Shown one piece after another: positions 24,440 to 33,254 of a stretch of 49,579 bases of DNA. This stretch comes from Bacteroidales bacterium (GTDB lineage: Bacteria; Bacteroidota; Bacteroidia; Bacteroidales; F082). The notes below the pieces were generated by a model that was not told the origin of the DNA, ran no database searches, and saw only the letters and a list, made by a program, of their open reading frames with translations. The position numbers were made by a program, and so were the translations under genes. The stretch is taken from contig JAFYHS010000012.1 in NCBI GenBank assembly GCA_017539045.1, positions 173,124 through 222,702 of the forward strand. Reading direction: 5' to 3'. Position 1 is the first letter of the stretch, and every line of letters begins with the position of its first letter.

Positions 24440-25513
24440 ATGAATATTGCCGCGTTGGTTTCGGGGGGCGTCGACAGCTCCGTGGTGGTGCCGCTGCTCA
24501 AGGAGCAGGGCTACGACCCGCATATCTTCTATATCAAAATCGGTATGGAAGGCAAGGAAGACCTGTCGAGTTGTCCGTCGGAGGAGGACATTGAAATCAC
24601 AACCTACATCGCCAAGAAATACGGCTGCAAGTTCGACATTGTGGACCTGCAGCATGAATATTTCGAGACCGTAGGCAAATACACCATGGAGATGGTGCGG
24701 AAGGGCCTCACGCCCAACCCCGACGTGATGTGCAACCGCTGGATCAAGCTCGGTGCCTTTGAGGAGAAGGAAGGCCACAACTTCGACAAGATTGCCACAG
24801 GACATTATGCCCGCTCGTGGGAAGACGAGAACGGCATCTTCTGGCTCGGCACAGCGGCCGACACCTTCAAGGATCAAACCTATTTCTTGGGTCGCATCAC
24901 CTATGCCCAACTAAGCAAGGTCATCTTCCCTATTGGCGACATCCCCAAACCCGAGGTGCGTCGTTTGGCTGCCCAATACAAGTTACCGAGTGCGGAACGT
25001 CATGATAGCCAAGGCATCTGTTTCTTGGGCAAGATCAACTACAACGACTACATCCGCGAATACCTTGGCGAGATGCCGGGTGACATCGTGGAGTTGGAGA
25101 CGGGTAAAAAACTGGGGCGTCACAAGGGCTTTTGGTTCCACACCATCGGACAGCGCAAGGGCTTAGGGCTCAGCGGCGGTCCGTGGTTTGTAGTGAAGAA
25201 AGACATCCCGAACAACATCGTCTATGTGTCGCAGGGCTATGACCCCGTGGCACAATACACCAATATCGTTCCTATGGGCGACCTGCAGCCGATGAATCCT
25301 GCCTTGCAGTTCGTCGATGGCCAGCGTGTCCGCTTTAAGATTCGTCACCAGCCGGAGTTTACCTATGGTCATATCCGCCTCACCGAGCGTGGTGCCGACA
25401 TCGTATCTGAAGTAGCCATCTCGGGTGTGGCTCCGGGACAGTTTGGCGTGGTGTATCATGAGGTGGAGCCATATGTCATCGGAAGTGGAGTAATTATCGA
25501 GACCAATGAATAA
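24440..25513 (+). CDS. mnmA: tRNA-specific 2-thiouridylase MnmA
   Basis: 357 residues, normal length. The N-terminal PP-loop ATP-pyrophosphatase motif SGGVDSSV is at about residues 8-15. Catalytic cysteines are expected in NPDVMCNRWIK (about C95) and SQGICFLG (about C191), and both are present. Central family motifs include KIATGHYAR and DTFKDQTYFLGRI; HTIGQRKGLGLSGGPWFVV leads into the C-terminal beta-barrel. The enzyme makes 2-thiouridine at tRNA position 34 of Lys, Glu and Gln tRNAs. The end overlaps the following pseudouridine synthase gene by 8 nt, which groups two RNA-modification genes. Confidence 0.95.
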   Translation: MNIAALVSGGVDSSVVVPLLKEQGYDPHIFYIKIGMEGKEDLSSCPSEEDIEITTYIAKKYGCKFDIVDLQHEYFETVGKYTMEMVRKGLTPNPDVMCNRWIKLGAFEEKEGHNFDKIATGHYARSWEDENGIFWLGTAADTFKDQTYFLGRITYAQLSKVIFPIGDIPKPEVRRLAAQYKLPSAERHDSQGICFLGKINYNDYIREYLGEMPGDIVELETGKKLGRHKGFWFHTIGQRKGLGLSGGPWFVVKKDIPNNIVYVSQGYDPVAQYTNIVPMGDLQPMNPALQFVDGQRVRFKIRHQPEFTYGHIRLTERGADIVSEVAISGVAPGQFGVVYHEVEPYVIGSGVIIETNE

Positions 25514-26198
25514 AATTGCTGATAGAATCCTTTACGAAGACAACCATCTCATCGTGGTCAACAAACTGCCGTCTGAAATCGTGCAGGGCGACAAGACGGG
25601 TGACGTCTGCCTGCTCGATGACGTGAAGGAATACATCAAGGAGAAATACGACAAGCCGGGCAATGTGTTCGCTGGTCTAGTCCACCGCATCGACCGCCCT
25701 GTGAGCGGTGCTGTGGTGTTCGCCAAGACGAGCAAAGCCTTGTCGCGAATGACCGTGAAGGTGAAAGACCGCGACTTCCGCAAGACTTATCTGGCCTTGG
25801 TGAAAAACCACCCGCCCAAGCAAGCCGACGTGTTGGAGGACTACCTCGTCAAAAACGAGAAGATGAACAAGTCATTTGTGGTGCCCGAAGGCACCAAAGA
25901 GGCCAAGTTGGCGCGACTCAGCTATCGTGTAGTCGGAAAGTCGGACACTTTTTATCTGCTTGAAGTCGAGCTGTTTACGGGAAGGCACCATCAGATACGC
26001 TGCCAATTGGCCCATATTGGTTGTCCCATCCGGGGCGACTTGAAATACGGCTACCCGCGCAGCAATCCCGATGCCTCCATCAGCCTACATGCTTGGCATA
26101 TTGCCTTTGAGCACCCTGTTTTGAAGACCCAAATAGAGATTACGGCTCCCTTGCCTGAGGTGGCCCCTTGGACAGCGTTTACCACCTTGTTGCAGTGA
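25506..26198 (+). CDS. RluA-family RNA pseudouridine synthase
   Basis: 230 residues, shorter than RluC or RluD because there is no N-terminal S4 domain; the protein starts directly in the catalytic domain (ILYEDNHLIVVNKLPSEIVQG). The catalytic motif HRIDRPVSG (about residues 60-68) holds the essential Asp; Ile replaces the commoner Leu. KTYLALV, FTGRHHQIRCQLAHIGCPIRGD and SLHAWHIAFEHP follow as in the family. It isomerises uridine to pseudouridine in rRNA or tRNA; the target site cannot be told from sequence. The start overlaps mnmA, so expression is probably coupled; polA begins 15 nt after its stop. Confidence 0.9.
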   Translation: MNKIADRILYEDNHLIVVNKLPSEIVQGDKTGDVCLLDDVKEYIKEKYDKPGNVFAGLVHRIDRPVSGAVVFAKTSKALSRMTVKVKDRDFRKTYLALVKNHPPKQADVLEDYLVKNEKMNKSFVVPEGTKEAKLARLSYRVVGKSDTFYLLEVELFTGRHHQIRCQLAHIGCPIRGDLKYGYPRSNPDASISLHAWHIAFEHPVLKTQIEITAPLPEVAPWTAFTTLLQ

Positions 26199-26213
26199 TA
26201 GTATTCACTTCTT

Positions 26214-29087
26214 ATGAACAGAACCACTATGGAAACCACTGAAAAAAAGCTATTCTTGTTAGATGCCTATGCATTGATTTACAGGGCTTTCTTTGCTATG
26301 AACAAGAACCCTCGGATGAACTCGAAAGGCATTAATACCTCTGCCATCATAGGTTTTTTGAATTCGCTCTACGAGATTCTGCAAAAAGAGAAGCCCTCCC
26401 ATATCGGTGTGGCCTTCGACGTGGCAGGCACCGCACAACGGCAGGCAGAATATAGCGAGTACAAGGCCAACCGCGAGAAGATGCCTGATGACCTTCGCGA
26501 TGCCATACCTTATATTATTCGACTCATCGAGGCCTTCAACATTCCCGTCTATGGTGTGGAAGGCTACGAAGCCGACGACGTTATCGGCACCCTGTCGAAA
26601 AAAGCCGAGCAACAAGGTTTCCTCACCTATATGATGACACCCGACAAGGACTTCGGACAGCTGGTGACTGACAAGATCCTGCTTTATAAACCCGCCAAGT
26701 TCGGCGAGCCAGCTCAGGTGTGGGGACCTAAAGAGGTTTGCGAACGTTACGGCATCCAAGAACCCAAGCAACTCATCGACATCCTCGGCCTTTGGGGTGA
26801 TGCCGCTGACAACATCCCTGGTATCCCTGGTATCGGCGAGAAGACGGCAGCACAACTGGTGGGGAAATACGGCAGTGTGGAAAATCTCATCGCCCATGCC
26901 GACGAGCTGAAAGGCAAGCAGAAGGAGAATGTCGTCAACTTCGCTGAGCAAGGCCTGATGTCGAAGAGCTTGGCTACCATCAACTTGGAGGTGCCCGTCG
27001 ACTTCGACGAGGAAGAACTGCGTGCCAAGGAACCCGATGTACCAGCGCTGATGGCTCTCTTTGAAGAACTGGAGTTCAGGACCTTCGCCAAGCGGTTTTT
27101 GGAGGATTACAAAGGGAAGCAAGGTGTTGACTCCCCCCTGCCCCCCTCTCAGAGGGGGACGGGTCAACCCACGGGGGCTTCAGGGGGAAGTCAACAACCG
27201 GATCTGTTCTCCTCTAACGAGACTTTTGACCTCTTTCACCAAGGCGATAATAGTGGTATCTTGGAGTTTTCCGACAAGGACTCGGCCAAGACGGTGACGC
27301 ACGACTATAAGCTTGTGGAAAGCGATGCCGACATCAAGGCGTTGGTAGACATGCTGTCAAAACAAAAACAGATCGTTTTCGACACTGAGACGACAAATAT
27401 CGACGTATATTCTGCCGAGTTGGTTGGTCTTTCCTTCGCCATCAAGGCACACGAGGCCTGGTATCTGTCCATGCCCGCCGACCGCGAAGCGTGCCAGAAG
27501 AAACTGGAACTGCTTCGGCCTTTGTTTGAGGATGAGAGTATCATGAAGATAGGGCAGAACCTGAAATACGACATCTCCATGCTGGCGCAATACGGCATCC
27601 GGGTGAAAGGCCCGATATTCGACACCATGCTGGCCCATTACCTCCTCGAGCCTGAGCAACGCCACAACATGGACTACCTCGCCGAGGTCTACCTCAACTA
27701 TCTCACCATTCCCATCGAAGACCTGATTGGTAAGGGAAGGATGCAGAAGACCATGCGCGAGGTGCCTGTGGAATTGGTGAAGGAATATGCCGCCGAAGAC
27801 GCCGACATCACGCTGCAACTCTACGAGAAGCTGTTGCCCCTGCTCAAGGAAAACGGCGTGGAGAAACTGTTCTACGAGATTGAGATGCCGCTCGTGCCTG
27901 TTTTGAGTCGCATGGAGGCCAACGGTGTGCGTATCGACACGGAGAACCTTCAACAAATCAGTGAGGCTTTTGGCATTGAGATCCACAAAATAGAGGAAGA
28001 TATTTACAAAGCCGCTGGCATGCCTTTCAACATCGCTTCGCCGAAACAATTGGGCGAAGTTCTCTTCGAGAAACTACGCATCGATGAGAAGGCCAAGAAA
28101 ACCAAGACGGGACAATATGCCACGGGTGAGGATGTGCTGCAGAAGCTCTCGCACAAGCATCCCATCATCCAAATGATTTTGGACTACCGTTCGTTCACCA
28201 AGCTGAAGTCGACTTATTTGGATGCCCTGCCGGCCTTGGTCAACTCGAAGGACGGACTGATCCACACTTCATACAACCAGGCCGTGACGGCCACGGGGCG
28301 CTTGAGTTCCAACAACCCCAACCTGCAGAACATCCCTGTGCGCACGGAGAAAGGCCGTGAGATACGTCGCGCCTTCGTGCCGCGTAGTGACGCTTACACC
28401 CTCCTTGCCGCCGACTACAGCCAAATCGAGTTACGTATCATTGCCCATCTGAGCCAAGACCCCGCCATGGTCAATGACTTCAACCTAGGTCACGACATCC
28501 ATGCCGCCACGGCGGCCAAGGTGTTCCATGTGCCCATGGACCAAGTCACTAAGGAACAGCGTAGTCGTGCCAAGGCCGTCAACTTCGGCATTATCTACGG
28601 CATGTCGGCTTTCGGTCTCGCCGAGCGCATGGAGCTCTCACGTAGCGAGGCCGCCGACATCATCAAGAAATACTTCGAGGAGTATGCCGGAATCAAGGAA
28701 TACATGAACCGCAGCATCGCCTTGGCGCGTGAACGCGGCTATGCCGAGACTATCTTAGGCCGCCGCCGTTACCTGCGCGATATCAATAGCTCCAACAGCG
28801 TGGTGCGTGGCTTTGCCGAACGTAATGCCATCAACGCACCCATCCAAGGTAGCTCGGCCGACATGATCAAAATCGCCATGATCGGCATACATCAGGAGTT
28901 GGAACGCTTGAAGATGCAGTCGAAGATGATCCTTCAGGTGCACGACGAATTGGTGTTCGATGCGCATCTCGACGAACTCGACACGCTGAAATCCATTGTC
29001 AACGATAAGATGGTGAATGCTTTGCCACTCTCCGTACCTGTGTTGGTGGAGGTGAATACAGGCAATAACTGGTTAGAAGCCCATTGA
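26214..29087 (+). CDS. polA: DNA polymerase I
   Basis: 957 residues from ATG 26214 (ATG 26229 is an alternative start). A 5' nuclease domain (about 10-295; DAYALIYRAFFAM, YEADDVIGTL, TPDKDFGQLV, GDAADNIPGIPGIGEKTA) is followed by a linker and a 3'-5' exonuclease domain with its acidic residues kept (IVFDTETTNID, NLKYDISML, EDADITLQL), so proofreading should work. The polymerase domain has motif A (ADYSQIELRIIAHLSQD), motif B (RSRAKAVNFGIIYGMSAFGLAER) and motif C (VHDELVFD). Used in gap filling and Okazaki fragment processing. Odd: residues about 304-327, in the linker, are encoded by a GC-rich palindromic insert. The stop abuts the metG stop with no intergenic base. Confidence 0.96.
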   Translation: MNRTTMETTEKKLFLLDAYALIYRAFFAMNKNPRMNSKGINTSAIIGFLNSLYEILQKEKPSHIGVAFDVAGTAQRQAEYSEYKANREKMPDDLRDAIPYIIRLIEAFNIPVYGVEGYEADDVIGTLSKKAEQQGFLTYMMTPDKDFGQLVTDKILLYKPAKFGEPAQVWGPKEVCERYGIQEPKQLIDILGLWGDAADNIPGIPGIGEKTAAQLVGKYGSVENLIAHADELKGKQKENVVNFAEQGLMSKSLATINLEVPVDFDEEELRAKEPDVPALMALFEELEFRTFAKRFLEDYKGKQGVDSPLPPSQRGTGQPTGASGGSQQPDLFSSNETFDLFHQGDNSGILEFSDKDSAKTVTHDYKLVESDADIKALVDMLSKQKQIVFDTETTNIDVYSAELVGLSFAIKAHEAWYLSMPADREACQKKLELLRPLFEDESIMKIGQNLKYDISMLAQYGIRVKGPIFDTMLAHYLLEPEQRHNMDYLAEVYLNYLTIPIEDLIGKGRMQKTMREVPVELVKEYAAEDADITLQLYEKLLPLLKENGVEKLFYEIEMPLVPVLSRMEANGVRIDTENLQQISEAFGIEIHKIEEDIYKAAGMPFNIASPKQLGEVLFEKLRIDEKAKKTKTGQYATGEDVLQKLSHKHPIIQMILDYRSFTKLKSTYLDALPALVNSKDGLIHTSYNQAVTATGRLSSNNPNLQNIPVRTEKGREIRRAFVPRSDAYTLLAADYSQIELRIIAHLSQDPAMVNDFNLGHDIHAATAAKVFHVPMDQVTKEQRSRAKAVNFGIIYGMSAFGLAERMELSRSEAADIIKKYFEEYAGIKEYMNRSIALARERGYAETILGRRRYLRDINSSNSVVRGFAERNAINAPIQGSSADMIKIAMIGIHQELERLKMQSKMILQVHDELVFDAHLDELDTLKSIVNDKMVNALPLSVPVLVEVNTGNNWLEAH
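27125..27194. repeat. Palindromic element inserted in frame in polA
   Basis: Ends are 15-nt inverted repeats (27125-27139 and 27180-27194, 14 of 15 paired). Inside are a 7-bp hairpin CCCCCTC/GAGGGGG (27141-27147 with 27151-27157, loop TCA) and a 4-bp GGGT/ACCC stem at 27160-27169. The 70-nt element keeps the polA frame open and encodes a Gly/Pro/Ser/Gln-rich linker between the 5' nuclease and exonuclease domains. The composition differs sharply from the flanking codons, which points to insertion of a small repeat rather than linker drift. Confidence 0.75.
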
Positions 29088-31148
29088 TTATCCCACCGAG
29101 CATCCTGGCGTGACCAAATCGCTAGGCGTCAACAGCACGAGACGGCCGTCCTTGTCCTCGGCGGAGAGAATCATGCCCTCGCTGACCACACCTTTGAGCT
29201 TGCGCGGCTCGAAGTTGGCGATGAAGCAAACCTGCTTGCCCACCAGCTTCTCAGGCTCGGTGTAGTATTTGGCAATACCGCTCACGATGGTGCGCTTCTG
29301 CATGCCGTCGTCGATGAGGAACTGCAACAACTTGTCGGCCTTCGGCACCTTGCAGCACTCGAGGATGGTACCCACGCGGATGTCCACTTTCATGAAGTCG
29401 TCGAAACTGACGTTTTGCTTCACCTCGGCGGGCTTCCATGCATTCAGCTGGTTGGCTTTCTTGGTTTCCTCCAACTTCTGAAGCTGCGCGGCAACCACGC
29501 TGTCTTCAATCTTCTCGAACAGAAGCTCGGGTTGGTTGATGACATGGCCTTCAGGCAGCAAGATGGTGTTCTCGGCATCGTTCCACCCCTTCACTTCGAG
29601 GCCAATCATATTCTGCAATTTCTTTGCGCTGAATGGCAGGAAAGGCTCGCTGAGGATGGCCAAGTGTGCCACAATCTGCAACGAGACGGCCATCACGGTC
29701 TTCACGCGTTCGGGGTCGGTCTTGATCTGTTTCCAAGGCTCGTTGTCGGTGAGGTATTTGTTACCCAGGCGGGCCAGGTTCATCAGCTCGGAGAGGGCCT
29801 CACGGAACTTGTAAGTATCCAGCAGGTGACCAATCTTTTGCGGATAGGCATTCATCTCTTCGATGACAGCTTTGTCGGTGTCGTTGAGGTTGCCTAAGGC
29901 AGGCACGGCACCTTCATAGTATTTGTGCGTCAGCACCAAGGTGCGGTTGACGAAGTTGCCGAAAATGGCCAACAACTCGTTGTTGTTACGGTCTTGATAG
30001 TCCTTCCAAGTGAAGTTGTTGTCCTTGGTCTCGGGGGCGTTGGCGGTCAGCACATAACGTAGCACATCCTGCTTGCCAGGGAACTCCTGCAGGTATTCGT
30101 GCAGCCACACGGCCCAGTTGCGCGAGGTCGAGATCTTGTCGTTCTCAAGGTTGAGGAACTCGTTGGCGGGAACATTGTCGGGCATGATATAGTCACCGTA
30201 TGCCTTCATCATGCAGGGGAAAATGATGCAGTGGAACACGATGTTGTCCTTGCCGATGAAATGCACCAACTTGGTCTCAGGGTCTTTCCACCACTTCTCC
30301 CAGTCTTCGCCGCGTTGTTCGCAAATCTCCTTGGTGTTGGAGATGTAGCCGATAGGGGCATCGAACCACACATACAGCACCTTGCCTTCGGCACCCTCAA
30401 TCGGGACGGGAACGCCCCAGTCGAGGTCGCGGGTGACGGCACGAGGTTGCAAACCGCCGTCGAGCCAGCTCTTCACCTGGCCGTAGACGTTGCTCTTCCA
30501 CTCTTTGTGGCCTTCGAGGATCCATTCACGGAGCCAGCCCTCATATTGGTCGAGAGGCAGGTACCAGTGTTTGGTCGGCTTCTTCACCAAGGCCGCGCCG
30601 CTGAGTTGCGAGTGCGGGTTGATGAGTTCGTCGGGGCTCAAGGAAGAGCCGCATTTCTCACATTGGTCGCCATAGGCGCCATCGGCACCGCATTTCGGGC
30701 AAGTGCCCACGATATATCTGTCGGAAAGGAACTTCTGACGTTCGGGGTCAAAATATTGCTCCGTCTCCTTCTCGATGAACTTTCCTTCATCATAAAGCTT
30801 CTTGAAGAACTCTTGGGCCGTGGCACGGTGCATCTTCGAAGAAGTGCGCGAGTAGATGTCATAGCTGATGCCGAGCTCCTCGAACGACTTCTTGATGATC
30901 TCGTGATAGCGGTCCACGATGTCTTGAGGCGTGCAGCCTTCCTTCTCAGCCTTGATGGTAATCGGCACGCCGTGCTCGTCGGAACCACCGACAAACAAGA
31001 CGTCCTCGCCACGCATTCGCAGATAGCGAACGTAGGTGTCGGCGGGGATATAAACGCCGGCAAGGTGACCGATGTGGACGGGGCCGTTGGCATAAGGCAA
31101 GGCCGTGGTTACTGTGTAACGCTTGAAGTGTTTGTTCGTTGATTCCAT
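29088..31148 (-). CDS. metG: Methionyl-tRNA synthetase
   Basis: 686 residues. The class I signature HIGH is at about 25-28 ([10 protein letters not shown]), the KMSKS-like loop reads DKISTSR (about 336-342), and a four-cysteine zinc knuckle lies at about 145-165 ([18 protein letters not shown]). The anticodon-binding helical domain spans about 390-550. The C-terminal tRNA-binding OB domain (about 575-686; [50 protein letters not shown]) completes the long form of the enzyme. Charges initiator and elongator tRNA-Met. A palindromic element lies in its predicted leader, and the stop codon directly abuts the polA stop. Confidence 0.96.
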   Translation of the reverse strand: MESTNKHFKRYTVTTALPYANGPVHIGHLAGVYIPADTYVRYLRMRGEDVLFVGGSDEHGVPITIKAEKEGCTPQDIVDRYHEIIKKSFEELGISYDIYSRTSSKMHRATAQEFFKKLYDEGKFIEKETEQYFDPERQKFLSDRYIVGTCPKCGADGAYGDQCEKCGSSLSPDELINPHSQLSGAALVKKPTKHWYLPLDQYEGWLREWILEGHKEWKSNVYGQVKSWLDGGLQPRAVTRDLDWGVPVPIEGAEGKVLYVWFDAPIGYISNTKEICEQRGEDWEKWWKDPETKLVHFIGKDNIVFHCIIFPCMMKAYGDYIMPDNVPANEFLNLENDKISTSRNWAVWLHEYLQEFPGKQDVLRYVLTANAPETKDNNFTWKDYQDRNNNELLAIFGNFVNRTLVLTHKYYEGAVPALGNLNDTDKAVIEEMNAYPQKIGHLLDTYKFREALSELMNLARLGNKYLTDNEPWKQIKTDPERVKTVMAVSLQIVAHLAILSEPFLPFSAKKLQNMIGLEVKGWNDAENTILLPEGHVINQPELLFEKIEDSVVAAQLQKLEETKKANQLNAWKPAEVKQNVSFDDFMKVDIRVGTILECCKVPKADKLLQFLIDDGMQKRTIVSGIAKYYTEPEKLVGKQVCFIANFEPRKLKGVVSEGMILSAEDKDGRLVLLTPSDLVTPGCSVG

Positions 31149-31181
31149 AGTGTAAAGTTTAAATTTAAAGGTGTTCCGTTA

Positions 31182-31218
31182 ATCCCCCGCCCTTTGGGCA
31201 CCCCATTAGAAGGGGGAT
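31182..31218. repeat. Palindromic element in the metG leader
   Basis: ATCCCCC at 31182-31188 pairs with GGGGGAT at 31212-31218, enclosing a GCCC-TTT-GGGC hairpin (31189-31199). It lies between the metG -7 box (31230-31237) and start codon (31148), so it should be transcribed as 5' leader. The C5/G5 arms around an inner hairpin resemble the polA insert at 27125-27194. Confidence 0.6.
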
Positions 31219-31229
31219 AAAAACGGGTG

Positions 31230-31278
31230 CAAAAATACGGATAATTGTTGAGAAATGATAAAAAGCCGTATTTTTGCA
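31230..31278. promoter_or_regulatory. Mirror-image divergent promoters, metG (-) and OMP gene (+)
   Basis: The minus-strand box TATTTTTG at 31237-31230 and plus-strand box TATTTTTG at 31269-31276 sit in a perfect 13-bp inverted repeat (TGCAAAAATACGG 31228-31240; CCGTATTTTTGCA 31266-31278) separated by 25 nt. The plus-strand promoter also has TTG at 31245-31247 with a 21-nt spacer. The ATG at 31304 follows the plus box by 27 nt. Confidence 0.65.
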
Positions 31279-31303
31279 ACGATTTTCAACAAACTTTATC
31301 CAT

Positions 31304-32164
31304 ATGTTACAAAAACCCATTAAAATTTCGTTATTGTTGGCAGTTGCTATGCTGCTATCGGCAAACACGTGGGCTCAAAGCTATGCTGTTGCTGAAAAAT
31401 CCAACGAAGTGAAACCACTCGTTTATTATCCCAACCAAACCCGTGTTCCCGTTTGGTTAGACATGTCAGCAGGCCTGAATGTCGCGAATTGCTACGACAA
31501 TGGCACTGTTCCCTTCAGCTATTATGGCTTCGGCATGAATGCTGGTGCTGGCGTCACGATCGAATGGGGCCGTTACCATGTGCGTCCCGCTTTCCATTTG
31601 TTTCAAAACACAACCTCTGAACCTGCTGGTTCCGTGAGCGACCTCAACTTTTCCACCGAGGTTCTCTACAGGGTTCACGAGGCCTACAACAACCGTTTGC
31701 GTTTATGGGCTGGTGGTACCTTGCAAGGTATGATTGACATCAAGGGCCTTCCAGAATTGCAGAATGCCTCCACTTGCCTCTCGTTGTTTGGCAACATCGG
31801 TGCAACGGGCATGGTGCAATACGATTTCGCTTTCAACAAAGCCAAAAACCATCCTTGGATGACCACCTATTTCAAGTTGAACCTTCCCTTGCATGGTATG
31901 GCTTCGCGCCCGAGCTACTCTTACATTGGCAACCCGACCATTAACTCGGCTGCCTCTGACATCTTATTTGGCGACAAAGAGTCGTTTGGCAAATTCTTCC
32001 CTGGTGCCGACACCGAGTTGGGACTCTACCTCAATTTGCTCAACGGCAACCGCGTCGGTTTCTGCTACCGCTGGGACTACATCACCACGGGCAAGAAGGG
32101 AACCTACCGCTACGACACCGCCCTTCATTCCTTTAACCTCAACTTTATGTTCAAAGTCAACTGA
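31304..32164 (+). CDS. Predicted outer-membrane beta-barrel protein (unknown)
   Basis: 286 residues from ATG 31304 (MLQKPIKISLLLAVAMLL); the frame is open upstream, but a start at 31274 would fall in the promoter box. The signal peptide ends NTWA-Q. The mature part alternates hydrophobic and aromatic residues in strand-like blocks (VPVWLDMSAGLNVANC, YYGFGMNAGAGVTIEWGRYHVRPAFHLF, NRLRLWAGGTLQGMIDI, WMTTYFKLNLPLHGM, NRVGFCYRWDYITT) and ends FNLNFMFKVN, with a terminal-strand pattern typical of outer-membrane barrels. No family is recognised. Its stop overlaps the ATG of the S41 peptidase gene (TGATG), so the two are translationally coupled and probably act together. Confidence 0.65.
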   Translation: MLQKPIKISLLLAVAMLLSANTWAQSYAVAEKSNEVKPLVYYPNQTRVPVWLDMSAGLNVANCYDNGTVPFSYYGFGMNAGAGVTIEWGRYHVRPAFHLFQNTTSEPAGSVSDLNFSTEVLYRVHEAYNNRLRLWAGGTLQGMIDIKGLPELQNASTCLSLFGNIGATGMVQYDFAFNKAKNHPWMTTYFKLNLPLHGMASRPSYSYIGNPTINSAASDILFGDKESFGKFFPGADTELGLYLNLLNGNRVGFCYRWDYITTGKKGTYRYDTALHSFNLNFMFKVN

Positions 32165-33201
32165 TGAAAGCCATGAAAAAGATACATACCCTTTTATTGT
32201 GCCTTGTGGCACTCGCCTTCGCTTCATGTGAAAGTGCTGTGATGTTGCCCGACGAGCCCAAGAATCCCGTCAACGTGTTCGATTACCTCTGGAATCAGGT
32301 GGACCAGAAATACACCTTCTTCGATGTGAAAAACATCAATTGGGACTCGGTGCGCGAAGTGTATCGCCCTATGGTGAACGACGACATGAGCGATGAAGAG
32401 CTGTTCAAAGTTTGCGCCGACATGCTCAACACGCTTCGCGACGGTCACACCAACTTGTTCTCAAGCTTCGATGTGTCGCGCAACGATTCGGTGTATTATA
32501 AGATGTATGCCGAGAAGAACATCGACCCCGACGTTGTATTGCTTAACTATTTGACCGTCAATTATCACACCACGGGGAGCTTTGCCCACAATAGCATTCG
32601 CGATGGCCAAGTGGCTTATCTGCGTTATACCTCGTTCTCGAATGATATCAGCGATTATGACCTGAAGTATGTGCTCAATCAATACAAGGATTGCAAGGGC
32701 CTCATCATCGACTTGCGTCAGAATGGTGGTGGCTCCATTGCCAATGTGCAACAGCTTCTCAGCATCTTCGATAACCACAAGCAGCCGCTCTACACCACTC
32801 AGGTGAAAAAGGGCGCTGGCCATAATGATTTCGGAGATCCTGTGACGGTGTATGCCGCCGACAGCAGTCTGCTTGGTAATAATCCTTACATCAAGCCTGT
32901 CGCCGTGCTCATCGACCGTGGTTCGTATAGCGCCACTTCGTTCTTCTCGGTCTGCACCCAAGGCTACGACAACGTGAAGCTCTTTGGCGACTACACCGGT
33001 GGTGGCATGGGCTTGCCCAATGGCGGCATGTTGCCCAATGGCTGGACCTATCGTTTCAGCACGAGCCGCACCCTCGACATGGCTGGCCACAACTACGAGA
33101 ACGGCGTGCCGCCCGATGAGCGCGTCATCCTTGACCCCGTTGCCACTGCACTAGGCCTCGACAACGTGATTGAGACGGCTGCGGATTGGATTATGCAATA
33201 A
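32164..33201 (+). CDS. S41 family peptidase, lipoprotein
   Basis: 345 residues (ATG 32164, or MKKIHTL at 32173) with lipobox AFASC. The S41 features are LRDGHTNLF (about residues 90-98, the tricorn-type His), KGLIIDLRQNGGGSI (about 178-192) and the nucleophile region IDRGSYSATSFF (about 250-262), followed by GDYTGGGMGLPNGG. The Lys of CtpA-type Ser-Lys dyads is not seen after the nucleophile, so it is closer to the tricorn-like branch. No PDZ domain is evident. Likely a periplasmic or surface-exposed serine protease; the substrate is unknown. Coupled to the upstream outer-membrane protein and 53 nt before a TonB-dependent receptor. Confidence 0.85.
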   Translation: MKAMKKIHTLLLCLVALAFASCESAVMLPDEPKNPVNVFDYLWNQVDQKYTFFDVKNINWDSVREVYRPMVNDDMSDEELFKVCADMLNTLRDGHTNLFSSFDVSRNDSVYYKMYAEKNIDPDVVLLNYLTVNYHTTGSFAHNSIRDGQVAYLRYTSFSNDISDYDLKYVLNQYKDCKGLIIDLRQNGGGSIANVQQLLSIFDNHKQPLYTTQVKKGAGHNDFGDPVTVYAADSSLLGNNPYIKPVAVLIDRGSYSATSFFSVCTQGYDNVKLFGDYTGGGMGLPNGGMLPNGWTYRFSTSRTLDMAGHNYENGVPPDERVILDPVATALGLDNVIETAADWIMQ

Positions 33202-33254
33202 TTCTGCAGCCAATGCGTTACAAAGGTTAGAATAACCATCATAATGCACGTGTA

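Noticed and set aside
27125-27194. polA as a disrupted pseudogene
   Set aside because: The insert keeps the frame, and all nuclease and polymerase motifs on both sides are intact.
30099-31142. Long open frame opposite metG (347 codons), and similar long frames opposite ade (4102-5271), porZ (15370-16410), S46 (39711-40757), SGNH (44129-45541) and MBOAT (45390-46349)
   Set aside because: They lie fully antisense to genes with complete conserved motifs and show no recognisable family; they are mirror frames of codon-biased genes.
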